Shown piece after piece: positions 1-12,300 of a stretch of DNA of 64,000 bases. The notes beneath the pieces were generated by a model that saw only the letters and a program-made list of their open reading frames with translations, searched no databases and had not been told where the DNA came from. Positions within the stretch are counted from its first letter, which is position 1, and each line of letters starts with the position of its first letter. Origin of the DNA: Fennellomyces sp. T-0311 (Eukaryota; Mucoromycota; Mucoromycetes; Mucorales; Lichtheimiaceae); assembly GCA_025266875.1 (NCBI GenBank), contig JALLLT010000076.1, forward strand, positions 46,887 through 110,886, in the 5' to 3' direction. The position numbers and the translations under genes are program-made.

Positions 1-1586
1 CCATGCTTTTACGGTCTCGATGAACTTCACCTAATTGGTCAAAACCTATCAAGACAGATCTGGGGTATGCTCAAAGACGAATATCCCAACCCGGAGACAC
101 ATACTCCATTTGCCTTGGATAAAGTACAGCGAGCAAAAATCGGAAAAGCACTAAAGTCATCGCATTTAATAATGCCACTGGGGTTGAACGGAGCCTTAGG
201 AGGTATGCATATATTAACCTAATAATTGAGCATGTTTAAATCTATTTTATACAGATATTTTCGCTCATCCAAAAAGCTCGAGGGGCATCGATTGGATTGA
301 CTTTTTACTCTACGCAGTGCCAACGATAGTAGTGGAAAGTTTGGAAAAGAACGGTTGTGAGTCTTTGGGACACTTGGCAAATCTAGTGAGTGCATGCAGC
401 ATAGCGTTATCTTGGGACATTTCGGTGTTACCAGAGCGTGAAGGAAAGGTTCGAATACCGAGTGACATGGAACGACTGGAAAGGTATAGTCATTGGCTAC
501 TGGTTCGGATTAATTGACTAATATCATTATTCTATTAGCCAATTACAAGAATGGCATATATTTATGCAAGATGAAATGCCTAATAACCTGTACACAATCA
601 ACCAACATTACCTTCAACATCTACCGAAAATCATTGAAAGCCTTGGACCTTTGAGGTCAATCAGTGCACGTAGTATGGAACGCGCGATAGATATGTTAAA
701 ACATACTGCTGCTTTGATCTAAATTAACTTATGGCATATTCCCTATAACATACATAGGCGAAATAAAAAGCTATATCAAGTCGCGTGTCGCGCTGGGTGT
801 CAATGCTTCCAATGCGTTGTTGAAGGTAGCAGCGTCACGATACTTCACACGTCGGTTCGATGATGATAAGCCAAACCCAAGATCAACATCTGACATTTAC
901 TATCTGGGGACTCACGAAGACGATCCTGAATATTGGGGCCCTGGAATACGAGATGATGTGAATGTTGAGCAATATCGTGATTATAACTTACGGCTTTACC
1001 TCCAGCGGTACTGGGATCCTGTAACGAAAGCGCCAACTAAAAAGAAAAGGACATCGGCCGAAAAGGCTGCAGCTGCAATCGATCCAACACTTTTAAAAGT
1101 TGCTCCAAAACTTTTACTCAAGAACCAAGTCTATGACTCGCTAACACATCGGAATAATCGAAGCAAAAGGCTAACGCATTTTGTGACCGTAAACATTCCT
1201 GTGGATCTGAACGCCAAGAAACCCAAAGCAAAGGAACTTCTTGTGTTTCGTCGATTTTTCTGCGAGATTATACTTTTTTTTCATGCATACTTACAAAGGT
1301 AATGAGTATCAGTATTTGAAGAGAATTGCGAGTGTATGTTAATGATTTAGGAACGACGAAAATGTTGTGTTTGTTAAACATAATTGAGGATGTATATCAA
1401 AATTCTGTTGGTGCGCCATACGGAATCGTGCGCCAAGGGTCAAGGTTGTACGTTACGGATGTTGAACATATCGAAGGGTTTGCAGGAATGATTAAGTCGC
1501 CATTTCATCCGCGCCGAGTATATTACATTTACCCTGGGATGGATATCGGAAAGTTGAAGCTTGGTAATGCGTATGATTCGTTGTAA
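1..1586 (+). CDS. Tnp2-like (CACTA/EnSpm-type) transposase, 3' part only
   Basis: The window opens inside a transposase gene. The first residues (C-F-Y-G-L-D-E-L-H) match the catalytic-Glu region (G-L-D-E-M-H) of the complete relative at 40064-43292. The match continues exon by exon: the D-Y-I/W-I-D-L/F-L segment, R-S/C-M-E-R-A, Y-W-G-P, Y-R-D-Y, and the C-terminal R-L-Y-V block. Clear introns lie at 203-254 and 484-538. A third probably lies near 690-755, but I could not join it in frame, so a small indel may be present. Another lies around 1300-1325. The stop is at 1584-1586. In this family the protein is the DDE nuclease that cuts and moves the element. The 5' half is outside the window, so intactness cannot be judged. 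Confidence 0.78.
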
Positions 1587-1905
1587 GCATCATTGTTAAG
1601 ATACAATTTGTAAGATATGCAGTAAGTAATAGCAGCTGGGTTTTATAAAAAGCTATAAACTCAACACGGACTAAAGTGAATTAAAGTGTTTCAATAAGCA
1701 TCTTATTCCTTGCATTTTTCATAACTAGCTTTGAATAGTTTAAAAAAGATATAAAACGAGCAAGATTCACTTAAATCAATTTAAACAGTTTTGAAACGTT
1801 TCAACAAGCTCGACTTTATGGCATTTTGCTCAACTTTTTTTGCAACTAGTTTGCAATAGTTTAAAAATGATATAAAACGAAGAAAAGAAATTAAAATAGA
1901 TTTAA
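1587..1905. repeat. AT-rich spacer with a diverged ~120-bp direct repeat
   Basis: There is no gene. Two diverged copies of an AT-rich block occur at about 1700-1790 and 1815-1905. Both carry an A-A-C-T-A-G-like word, then a TAGTTTAAAAA-type run followed by GATATAAAACGA. They sit directly upstream of the Harbinger transposase, so they could be subterminal binding sites or its promoter. No terminal inverted repeat (TIR) could be fixed. Confidence 0.4.
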
Positions 1906-3567
1906 ATGGATATAAAATGTTTCAACAAGTTTCGTTCCCATAGTGATCTCAACCAATTACAAGCATACCGTCAGCAACAACGTAAACGTCGTCACCAGCA
2001 AGCGCAGCATAGACGCCGAGTATATATGCGATTGTTAGTTGGAATGGCAACAACGGCATTGCGTTCAATGAGCATGACAGTTGAAACGTATGCATACGTT
2101 GGATCGCCACACCACTTCCGGGCCGAACGACAAAACAAGAAGGCCAACTACCACTATTGGGCAGTTGAGCACCCCGGCCTTCAAGACGATGATAACCCAA
2201 GAGACAGCTACAAGGCTCACTACCGAATGAACAAGGCAACTTTTGAGTGGCTGGTAAACACTTTGTCATCTGATCCGTTATACCAGACCACTGCCATAAA
2301 TGCAACGCCGGTGTATATGCAAGTTGCCTGTGTACTATGGCGATATGCAAACACACATCTTGGGTACCGCGCATTCAAGAACTTTTTTGGCTTGTCCCAA
2401 GGATCGTACCGTAACTTTACAAAAACTTTTGTGAAGGCCATGATCAATGTTCATGGTAGGTATATTCGCTGGCCTGCAACTGCACAAGAAGTCCAAGCAA
2501 TTGCTGACGAATTTGCAAATGTACTGGTCCCAAGTGATCGGACTCGTATAGTCCAGAGACCGAGGTTGACCAACGTTATCGGGGCAATGGATGGCAAGCT
2601 GGTTGTTATTCATAAACCCGCCCACAGTAATGTCGCTTACATGGATCGCAAGAACCATAACTCGATGAACCTACTGGCCGTCTGTGATGCGGATACGCGC
2701 ATCTTATATGCCTTTCCTGGAGAATCAGATAAAGTATATCATATTAGTATAAATGATATAAATATATCTTCACTAATTACTTTGTATAACTCTAGGCCGT
2801 GTTCATGATGCCAGAGTTTTTTCCAGAAGTTCGCTTGCAGAGGACCTCAAGAATAGACCTGAGGAAAAGTGTCCTAACGGATCTTATATCATTGCTGGTA
2901 CGTACTAACATATTAATAGTGTATATTTATTTATATAGTATATTTATGTGTAGATTCTGCATATCCCCTTCGACCATATCTGATCACCCCATACGCAAAA
3001 GAAACCAGTGACCCGGCAGAGAAGCAATTCAATTTTATGCACTCATCGCAACGCATGCGAATTGAATGCACCTTCTCTGGCCTTGTTGCGCGATGGCGTT
3101 TCTTGAAGCATTACCTGTACCAGCATTCCGAACTCGATCTTACGCTTACGATATATGTTTGCTGCATCTTACACAATATTAGTATCGACAGACCTGGCAA
3201 CAATCTTCCTGTAAATATCGACGATGTTGACCAGACACTTAATGATTCAAGTCGTGTGACAGTCCAACAAGTCGACGCCCACCGTAATCCTGAAGGCGAA
3301 AACTCTGACTCGAGCAGCAACAGTAACGTAGACGACGATGACGATGACAATGCGAGCACGAGCAGTGAATTGCAGCAGCAATTGCAAGAACAAGCCGGCG
3401 TATTCCAACCGATGCAAGAACGAGAGTTTGTAGGCAGTTTTGAATCGATATTAGAACAAGACTTTCCAGACTCTCTTTCCAGGGAGGAAGTAGCGGATCT
3501 GTTAAGGCGTGGTAAAATCCCGCGAGATAGGCTTAAGGATGATCTCGAGGCTCGACGACGTAGATAG
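1906..3567 (+). CDS. PIF/Harbinger-type DDE transposase
   Basis: This is a DDE_Tnp_4 transposase. The Harbinger blocks are in order. The first catalytic Asp is in G-A-M-D-G-K (about 2581). R-V-H-D-A-R-V-F follows after intron 1. The second Asp is in I-A-D-S-A-Y-P, which spans intron 2. The Glu is in R-I-E-C-T-F-S with A-R-W-R-F (about 3058-3100). Intron 2 is 2898-2953 and restores I-A-D-S-A-Y-P in phase. Intron 1 ends at 2795, with its donor at 2734 or 2748. The C-terminus is acidic and Gln-rich (D-D-D-D-D-D-N near 3330). The start at 1906 is the first ATG of the frame. No internal stop was seen once the introns are removed. The convergent Myb-like gene at 4008-5111 is the partner expected in a Harbinger element. 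Confidence 0.85.
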
Positions 3568-4007
3568 TACACATATGTATACATACTTTATAATTAGCAA
3601 GATATAAAATATAAATACTATTACTACAGTATCCAACAAGATGTAATTGGCATTATGCCGAGTAGCATTTGTATAGCAGGTAATCTGCATGAATTTAAAA
3701 TGTTGTCACAATTCACGTCATCAACTATTTGTTTTTTTTTTCTTTCAAGTTCTCCTACTTCCTTTCAAAAGTGCACACTTATTTCTGTCAAACGTACACA
3801 CATATTTCTTGCTGTGTAGTCAGTCTGTACTCAGTATATGGGTAGAAGCTCTTTTACTTCATAATTATGCAATGACACTCTTCGAATGAAGTTACTGAAT
3901 GCATCTTGACAACTCATCATGATCTCGTACAGCTACGTACTCATATAACTTCTTTTTTTATCATAGACATAGATACGGAAAGTATTTTAATGACAAAAAA
4001 AGCGCGT

Positions 4008-5111
4008 TTATTCATCACTGTTATGCTCTTCTTCACCACCATCCCCATCAACTCGTCTTCTACCACTAAGTGCTGCAACTAAGGGAAGCATCCTTTCCTC
4101 TGAGGCAGCTTGGGCGCGGATCTTCTCCATCTCGATCCCCTTTACCATGTGCATTTGCTCCTGGAAGCGTCGTTCGTCAGCGGCCTCGCGCGCATCATCC
4201 AGCTGCTTCTCTTGCTCGGTTATCTTCATAAAGATTTCATCGAGCCTCATGAACAGCATTTCACTGGAGCGCTCATGGGATTCCAGTAGCTCTTCCCGAA
4301 AGGTCTTACGTCACTGCGCCGGCCGTTCCTGTGCTTGTACTTCAGTCTCGTCGCCGTCTGTACGTCTTCGAACCAAAGGGCCTTGATGACCAGAGTCAAC
4401 TGTAAACCTTGTCTCGACACCTGCACTACCACCAAGATACGCGAACATAGCATCATACCAGGGATATCTTTCCCCAGCAGGGCCACCACCAACACCAGTA
4501 GAACCTCCGTCACGAATTCTCTTGTATGTTGTTAGGAGCGATTCCCACTTCTTGCGAACTGATTCATTGGATCGGGATACAAAGGGGTTCTTCAAGTGGA
4601 TCGCGGCGGCTATTCTTTCCCAAACCTTCCCCTTCGCCACTTTTCCTATGGCACTGACAAGCGCTCTTTCCTCTAATTGCTTCATCCGGATCAACTCGTT
4701 GATTTCTTGAAGCGTCCATGGATGTCGGTTTGTTCCGGAATCACTGTCGCTGTCAGAGTCGACGTCGCTGAATATGCTTTGCTCGATGTCATGCTGCGTC
4801 AAGCTCACCCATGATTGCTGTGTCGGCAGTGTCAGATGGGGAGGAGGCACAGACGAGGAACTTTCCCCAGGCGAGTAGTGTGGATACTGACGATCCTGTT
4901 GAAGCGAGTTTGGTTCGTCCCAAGATCCATTGGCAGGATATGAAAGTGACATCGAATGGACCGAGTGCTGTTGGGGAACCACCAGCGAAACGACAGCATT
5001 GGTTGATGGGGCTCCTTGTTGAGAGGGTACCGGTGCAGAAGAACTCGATGAACCTTCACGGTTACCTTGAGAAGCAACGGGATAGACGTAGGGTATGAAG
5101 TTGTCGCGCAT
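4008..5111 (-). pseudogene. Myb/SANT-like protein, partner of the Harbinger transposase (in-frame stop)
   Basis: After a Ser/Pro-rich N-terminus and an acidic patch, residues about 130-205 form a Myb/SANT (trihelix-like) domain: R-H-P-W-T-L-Q-E, then K-V-W-E-R-I-A, then V-R-K-K-W-E-S-L-L-T-T-Y-K. A coiled-coil, charged C-terminus follows (F-R-E-E-L-L-E-S through H-N-S-D-E). Harbinger elements typically encode such a protein to bring the transposase to the ends. One in-frame TGA at 4311-4313 separates the last ~100 residues, and both sides are in the same frame. A point nonsense change is therefore likelier than an intron. The gene is convergent with the transposase, 440 bp away. Confidence 0.72.
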
Positions 5112-5354
5112 AGTAAGTAACGTAAAAATAATAATAACGTATGGTTTCTTTTATTTTTGGATCTTATTTATATTCTCTGACATCTGGAGCATCATCAATA
5201 TATAGAATATGGTCTATATACCTCTTTTTCACGGCCAAACGGCTACTTTTGATCGATAACTGTTGACCTCTTGGATATCTTCACGAATTAGGAAATTTTG
5301 GTCGACCCAACGCCTCTCAAGCCATCCATTCGGATGACCAACAAATTAGGCTAG
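5112..5354. other. Junction between the Harbinger region and the truncated gypsy copy
   Basis: No gene is visible. The sequence is the upstream region of the Myb-like gene and then the broken 3' edge of the gypsy copy. I could not find a Harbinger TIR or its 3-bp target duplication here. Confidence 0.4.
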
Positions 5355-7676
5355 TCAATTTCTATTTTCGGACTTTCGTCCGGAAGAGTGTGGTGGTTGC
5401 TTGAGAACGACTTTAGAGGCACTGCTATCAATCAGTGTCTTTACTGGAATGGAATAGATATGAAAGATGGAATATAATGCGGTGGTATGAGATGAGGCGT
5501 TGCCATTATCAGTCTCATCCAATACTGCAACTGTATAGGTTTTTCTTCTACGGGCAGCTATAAGTTGGCGTTTCAAGAATGGCACTAATTGGATAAGTTG
5601 CCCGATGGTGATATCAGCGGGTTGATTGAGAGTATCCCTTGCAATATCATATGGAGGTTTCGTAGGAGTTCGTTTTACTGGAGCGTTACTTAATCGGCCT
5701 TTACGTTTAGATTTGTCAATATTTTGCTTGGGTGTCATTTTTGTTTTCTTCAGTTTGGTCTGCTGTGGGTTCTCATTTTTCCTTGAAGGGACTTTCCTAT
5801 ATTTCGTTGGTGGTATTTTGGTATTATTTGTCATTTTCAAAGAGGTTGTCGGTTGCTGTATCAAATTTTCTTCTGAGGAGGAATCTAAATTCATTTTTTC
5901 AAACTGATTACAGAATTGGGTCCATTGTTTACCAATAGGTGCTTTTGCTAGGGCAGGCTGCGAAGTAGGAGTCTGTTCGTGTGTAAAACTGGTTTGTCCA
6001 AAAGTCGGCGAAGGAGGAGGAGGTGGAAGTGGAAGATTGTGTACTTCTTCCGTGTCTACACTCATGTTTGCAGGATCTGCGTCTGTGTTACCATGATGAT
6101 GGTCTGGATCATTAGTTAAGTCTATAAAGGGTTCCCTGTTTTCAGTGGTTGGCTGAACTTGCTCGATTTTTCTTTTTTCGTCGCAATGGCAAGTCTGGGA
6201 AACTCACTCTCTTTTTCCCATCAACTTTTTGTACCCTGCCCGACTCATTACGTGGACGTAATTCACGAGTTGGGAAGAGTTCCTCGTTTTCGTTCTGATA
6301 ATATTCTTCATCAAATTCGTTGTCAAAATCGTTCTCGTAGTCGTTAAAATCGTCCTCGTCATTGTCATATTCGCTTTTTTCATTTTCGCTGACAGGTTCG
6401 TCTATCACATCATAACGTTCGACTTCTAAAGGAACCACGAACTCATTTTCTTCAACTAGCGCGGCCAAAGTTCCTGATGGTGCATTGTTCCGAGCTGGAG
6501 GGGGTCCTCTATTAACATTATTCGGGTAGTTCGAGCGTTGGCTATTTGGGCGATTCAAAGGCTGATTATTCTGGTAATTGTTTTGATAATTGTTCTGGAA
6601 GCGTGGAGGGTTATTTTGCGCAGGAGGCTCATCATTTCTATTGTTGTTAGATGGAGGTTGCCTTGTTGATCATCGTTGCCTCTTGGTTCTCCGTTATAAT
6701 GGTTGTAAGGCGGTCTGTTGTTGAAACGGCGTTGGTTGTTATTTCGGTTTCTATTACGGAATTCTCGAGCTTTTTGATTTTCTTCCTGAACTACTTTATG
6801 GATGATGGATTCCAGGTCAGAATTCTTTCGTTGAGGCGCAATTAGCTCCTCAATTGCAGCTAATTCATGTCTGAATAACTCAAGATTTTGTAGTTGTTGT
6901 GATAAGGCTGCTATGGATGGTGATTCAAAACCTGATTTCGAAGGTGCGGAAGTACGAGCAGGTATATGAAGAGCTTGTAGTCTTGCTTGCTCAAGAGCTT
7001 CTTTAGATGGAGTAGATTGGTTATATCAGGCAGGAGGAATTCGTTCTTCTTCTTTCGCTGGAATGAAAGGATTGTCTTGTGGATACAACACAGTTCCACG
7101 ATTACCTCTCCAATATCCGTTGGCACATGATTTATATTGGTCAAAGGTAATTGCGTTCTGGGCTTGGCAATGCTTAATGACTTCTGGCAAAAGTCCATTC
7201 TTAAACTGCATCTGGATTGAATATTCACCTTCTTTTCCGGTAACATCAGCTAGATCGGCTCCTTGGTAAATTCGTGCAAGGAAGGTACGTGGAGATTCAT
7301 TTTCGCCTTGTTTAAGACGGAAGAACATGTCTTTATATTGCTCAATGATGTCTTCAGTGAGATACTCGGTTTTGAGCAATTTGATCAGAGTAGAATAACT
7401 AGCTTTAAGAGCATGGTCATTCTTCGTTCTATTAAACAAGAAGAGTCGCGCGTTTTTTCTCAATTGCGCCATTAGTATATCAGCCTTACGGCTTTCATTG
7501 TTCGTGTTTGTGATGGAAAAGTATGAGTCTAAAGTGTCTTTAAAATGACGGAAATCTTCTCCTTCATAACCACAGAATTTAATAAGCTTAGGTTTGAAGC
7601 AGGTGTTATTGGTGCTGACCAACACAGGTTGACCTGTGGTAAAATTGTCGCCCTTAGTGGAAGATTCACTGGTCAT
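5355..7676 (-). pseudogene. Ty3/gypsy gag plus start of protease, copy 1, decayed and 3'-truncated
   Basis: Reading from 7676, a retrotransposon Gag domain is clear (F-C-G-Y-E-G-E-D-F-R-H-F, L-T-E-D-I-I-E-Q-Y, D-Q-Y-K-S-C-A). It is followed by an Asn/Arg-rich nucleic-acid-binding tail and an acidic linker. The frame then reaches the protease entry, where the usual D-S-G-A-S reads D-S-S-A-S at about 5430. Copy 2 (52960-58790) aligns along the whole length. A TGA at 7026-7028 replaces a codon that is Trp in copy 2 (I-P-P-A-W-Y). Further stops and frameshifts separate segments at about 6560 and 6070. Reverse transcriptase and integrase are missing, so the copy is dead. Confidence 0.85.
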
Positions 7677-7771
7677 TTTGATTTTCGGTTGGTTGATTTG
7701 CTGTTGTTTTTCCAGAGTGCGTCTTTGTCGCTTGTGTAACGGAATGTTGAGAGACTTTTCTTAACGATCCC

Positions 7772-7786
7772 CTGTAGTGAGTACCA
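7772..7786 (-). other. Primer binding site of gypsy copy 1
   Basis: In element sense this reads TGGTACTCACTACAG, two bases downstream of the 5' LTR. The leading TGG pairs with a tRNA CCA end. Copy 2 has the same 15-mer with one change (58926-58940). The tRNA identity was not determined. Confidence 0.7.
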
Positions 7787-7788
7787 AA

Positions 7789-8540
7789 TGTTGTGGTGTA
7801 GTCGTGTTATGAAGCTACCACAAACTGTTGTTACTGTGACAAGAACTTATGGGGAAGTTGCTACTAAAATGTAAAAACGAAATTTAAAATATAAAAGAAA
7901 AGGGTTAGTTCGTTCTATAAAGTGTTAATATGTCATGCAGAAGTTCTCGATTGGGCTTATGTAATGCCAACTGCGATGTGGTTTTTAGTCCTAAGTGTTG
8001 AGAACAGCAGTTCCTCGGAACAAGCTTATGAGTCTCGGTAGGATATAAGAGTCTTAAAAAGGATAGTCCAGTGATCGGAACACAAGAAAAATAAACAATT
8101 GAAAACTAATTGTCAAAAAGTGAAAGAGAAAGAGAACTTGTTTTTATTGAAAAATCAGAATTTGGCTATTTATATGGTTTAACTAATGTAATGTCTAACT
8201 ATGCATCGTAGCTAGTACATTGCAGAGTGAATTTGGATATCTTTTCATTGCCTGGCTAAGGGCATTGTTACTGTCTATATTGTGAAGTTACTTGTGAAGA
8301 GGTCGCGTAATTTTTAATGGCATTGCGTTACCATGGACGGTACGTTGTAATGGTGCACTGTGATCTGTTCTGCTCAACGGGGTGGTGTTTATTTTTACAA
8401 GCTAAATGTAAATTTGAAAGGATGGTTTTAAGTAAACTCTTGCCTAAGTATTAACCTTTTTTAGTCACTTGTTGAAGTCTTGTCAATGTGTATACTAGAA
8501 TATCCAGTGCCTTAAGTACTGCTATTTATTGTTCATAACA
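7789..8540 (-). repeat. 5' LTR of gypsy copy 1
   Basis: This 752-bp block borders the primer binding site. In element orientation it begins TGTTATGAAC and ends in CA, the usual TG...CA pattern. It shares order-conserved short blocks with the LTR at 58944-60850, such as a TTTATTGAAAA word followed by CTATTTATA. No second LTR remains because the element is truncated at about 5355. Confidence 0.7.
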
Positions 8541-9090
8541 ATATATTTGAATCTTTTTTTTGTACTAATAGTTATATATATCCTTGATAACTTTGGAGAG
8601 GAAGCAAAGAAGAAAGTCAAGAGGGCTATTTTCCCATGCCGTTCAAAAAGTGGCGCCACACTAGTTAAAGCTTATACTTTTGATTGACGAATGCTTTGTT
8701 GACTATCTTATATCCGTTTACATGTTACTCGATATATTAGACAATTGCGTTATTTACATCTAGTATCTAGGATTTTCATATATATATGGATCCACTGTTG
8801 CTTCAAAACGTTTGTCAGGTACATTTGGAATTTTGAGATTTAGTGATTGTTAAAGAGACCTAATACCTTTAGGAGCAGGTCTATTACCTTTCAAAATAAA
8901 TTATAACTTTTGAACCAATAATTGTTAAAAGTGATAGTTCTTCCAGCATATGCAACAGCAGAAGATTTAAGCATCAGAGGACATAAAGTCATTAAATGAA
9001 CGTGATGCCTTTGCATCAGTAATAATGACATAAAAGATAGAAATGGTCAACACAAGTCTGTGCGCATTTGTTTGCTGCTATTTGTGGTGT
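8541..9090. other. No gene seen
   Basis: AT-rich sequence between the gypsy LTR and a tRNA-like repeat. I see no coding frame, tRNA or clear repeat. Confidence 0.5.
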
Positions 9091-9094
9091 ATGC

Positions 9095-9345
9095 CTATAC
9101 ATTCTCTGATAATGTAGAGCTTCTTTACAGCCGGTTTGAGTGTGCTGGCTGCAAAAAAAAGCATCTATGTAGCTAGGATTGAACCTACAGCGAGCGGCAA
9201 AAAAAAGTATAGCCTGACGCTCTTCATGATGAGCAAAACCCAATGTGCTTTGTGGTCGCTGAAAAATTGAGATTTGAAGTGTAGCAGCAGCAACAGCAAA
9301 TTTTTTTCACAGTCACTTAAAAAGCAAGGGTAGTAAACACGCCTG
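9095..9345 (-). repeat. tRNA-like (SINE-like) dispersed repeat, copy 1
   Basis: On the minus strand, a head block (CGTGTTTACTA...CTTTTTAAGTGACTG, A-run) leads to a tRNA-like block. That block has a box-A-like TTTGCTCAT...AGAGCGTC and a box-B-like GGTTCAATCCTAG about 45 bp later, then a T-run. A second copy at 34705-35013 shares head, tRNA-like block and tail. Internal Pol III boxes plus dispersion suggest a SINE. No poly-A tail or target duplication was defined. Confidence 0.5.
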
Positions 9346-9376
9346 AGCCGCTGCTTCTTTTAGTTCAGCAAATCTA

Positions 9377-9384
9377 TTTCACAA
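9377..9384. repeat. Target-site duplication of MULE-1, left
   Basis: TTTCACAA, repeated exactly at 13259-13266 on the far side of the element. Confidence 0.85.
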
Positions 9385-12300
9385 GGGTTTTACCTCGCGC
9401 ACACCAAATTTTTACCTCGCGCACACCAAACCACCCAGTCACTTTAGTAAAATGTGCTGAGAATAGAAATCAGCTTGCGCACACCAAATCGTCTCGCGCA
9501 CACCAAATTCTGTCAAAAGTTTTTTGCTTAAGATCATCAGATCAAAATGTCATTAATGGAGTCCATTACCAAAAAAACTTACTTGAACCGGGAGCAACTT
9601 TACGCGGACCTTAAGGCAGTGGCTAAAGAGGGAGGCTTTACTGTAAAAATTGGTGCAAGCAACATGAACCCTAACCAAGGCACGGTGAAAACGAATTTTA
9701 TTTGTGGTCATGGTGGTGAGGCTCGTGGTCACCGCACTAAAAAACAGTTGGGAGCCGGGAATGATGAGAAAGAATCGTATGAAGTCAAGAAAATGGTAGT
9801 TACGAAAAATAAAGATATCTATAAAGCCGCCCATTTATATGTGAATCTGTGTCTGTAGAATGGCGGTGAAAACAAAATTGGCGATACAGCATGTAATGAC
9901 GATACAGAAGTGCTCGAGGAGGTTGACATATTTATTATACTATATTATGTATACAAGTCAACGTGACTTTTGTTACTTACTATTACATAATTTAGGGTGT
10001 CAAAGAAGGGTCTCATAAGTGCAGCAATGGAGTTGTGAAAAAGAACCCCATTCGTCCCTCTAAGAAAATCGGCTGTCCCTGGCTAGTTTATGCATCCCAA
10101 AAGAAATCCGACGGTCTTTGGAGGGCAACCCTTAAATGTTCTGAGCATTCCCATCCTATGGCGACCAGTACGCTGGTCTACCACGAATACCGGAACGATG
10201 ATCCAGAGAAAAGGGCTGAGATTATCGAAATGTCTGAAAACATGCTCACACCTGCTCAGATCTTGCACCAAACGGCCGGAGCGAATGGTGAGCAGACACA
10301 GATACCCAAAGATGTGTATAAAATCAGGGAAGAGGTGGCACGAGCGATGAAGCAGTCTGAAGCACGTACTCTTCATGACTATCTTAAAAGCCATGGGTAT
10401 CTATTGCGTTACAGCAAAACCGAAGATACGATCGACAAGCTTTTTGTGACGCACAAGAAAAGTATTGAGCGGGCCAGACGGTTTAGTGAGGTCATTGTTC
10501 TCGATGCGACCTACAAAACTGTGACGAACAAAATGCCTTTGGTCAACATTGTCGGTATCGATAACCTCGCGTCCAACCAATCGTCCAAGTCGCTTCGATC
10601 ATTTTACATTGGTTCGGTCTTAATTTCAAACGAAAAAGAGGCGTCCTACGAATGGTTGCTGAGACAGCTAAAGTCTGTCGTTTTCGATAATGGCGCGATC
10701 AACCCAGGCATCTTTGTCACTGACGATGACAAGGCTCTAGGTGCAGCTCTACGTGCAGTGTACCGGGACACTCCTCATACGTTATGTGCATGGCACATTA
10801 AAAAAAACTTTGAAACCCATCTCTCCAAGGGCTTTACACGCGATTCCGAAGACTATGTAGAGATCCTTGGTGCCGTCGATAACATGATATGGGGACGTTC
10901 CACTCAAGATTTCGATGACGCTATTGCTACGTTCAGAAGGTTGATTATCGGAAACAAAAGGTTCAAAGAGTTAACCAAGTATATCGACGGGTAAATAACA
11001 AACAGTATTTTGCGCACCAATGAATCTAATACATATAAATGAAAATAGCATGGAAGCTTATAAAGACCGTTGGGCGGTGCATGGACAGAAAAACATGTCC
11101 ACCTTGGTGCCCGTACTACGCAGCGAATTGAAGGTGCACACTGGGGAATTAAACAAGTGCTGAGTACACCTGGTCGATTACTCAAACTCTTCAAGGGAAT
11201 TCACATATATTTGACAAAAAATGTATGATGTCGCGTAGTATTTTTATGACTTTGCTGCTAACATTGCTTTTAAAAAAACCAAGGACTTTTCCGAGGAGTA
11301 CATTTACAACAAGGAGCTCCTCAGCTTCTTACCATTTAAAGCTGAAGACGGCTATCTTGACAACGACATGCGTAAGGCTCTCCAGCCACTACAAGGCTCC
11401 GTTTGCCATTTTGCAATTCACCGTATAAAGGCAGAGCTTTATAAGAGCTGGGCACTAGACGAAGATGATCGGAAAAAAGCTCTTGAGGAAGGTTGCGATT
11501 GTACATGGAACATTAACTATTCTCTACCATGTCAGCACACACTTCCAGCAGATCGATCTCAAACTATCTCTTTAAGCTGTATTGGTACCAGATGGCTATT
11601 AAAATCAAGAACAGGTACTTATATCGAGTAGCTCGTAACATATTTTTGGCTCTACTTACCGATCTTTACAGAAAATGTTGACGTTTTGCCGCTTTCTGAC
11701 GCTGTTGAAGAAGCGGTAGATACAGAGTTTGCTGAAAGCATGCACTCCATTACAATGCTCTACAAGAGCTTAAGTGATAGCCAGCAGCGTGCAGATCTAA
11801 TTGCAGCTCTCAAGTGCACACTCGAGACTTTCACGCCAATCGATGTAGATGACTTGCGCTATCCCGTCCACACTGTCACCAAAGGTAGACCGAAGGGCAC
11901 TAAAAATGCAAGACTACCATCGGCATTTGAGGTCTCCGAGCAACAAGAGAAGCGAAAGCTTCTTGAGAAAGAAAAGAAGGAGATCGGACAAGTGCAGGAA
12001 AGCAAGGCCGATCGAGGGTATACTGCATCAGGCGTCGAAAAGAAACGGAGAAGAGGCGATGAAGCTGATGTCGAAGAGCTCTGGCCAAAGAAGCGAAACT
12101 ACAGAAAAGAAATAGCAACTTCTGTGCCATAGTAAGTACGAAAAATGTGATACCTGCTAGCGAGCTTTAACATGTTCCTACTTATTGCTTCAGCTGGGTA
12201 CATAGCAGCATACCACGACATGCAGTATCGGCCACCATCACAGTACACGGTGATGGTTGGTGCGGATGGCGCGCACTTGCTGCGCAGTACCTTAAAGACG

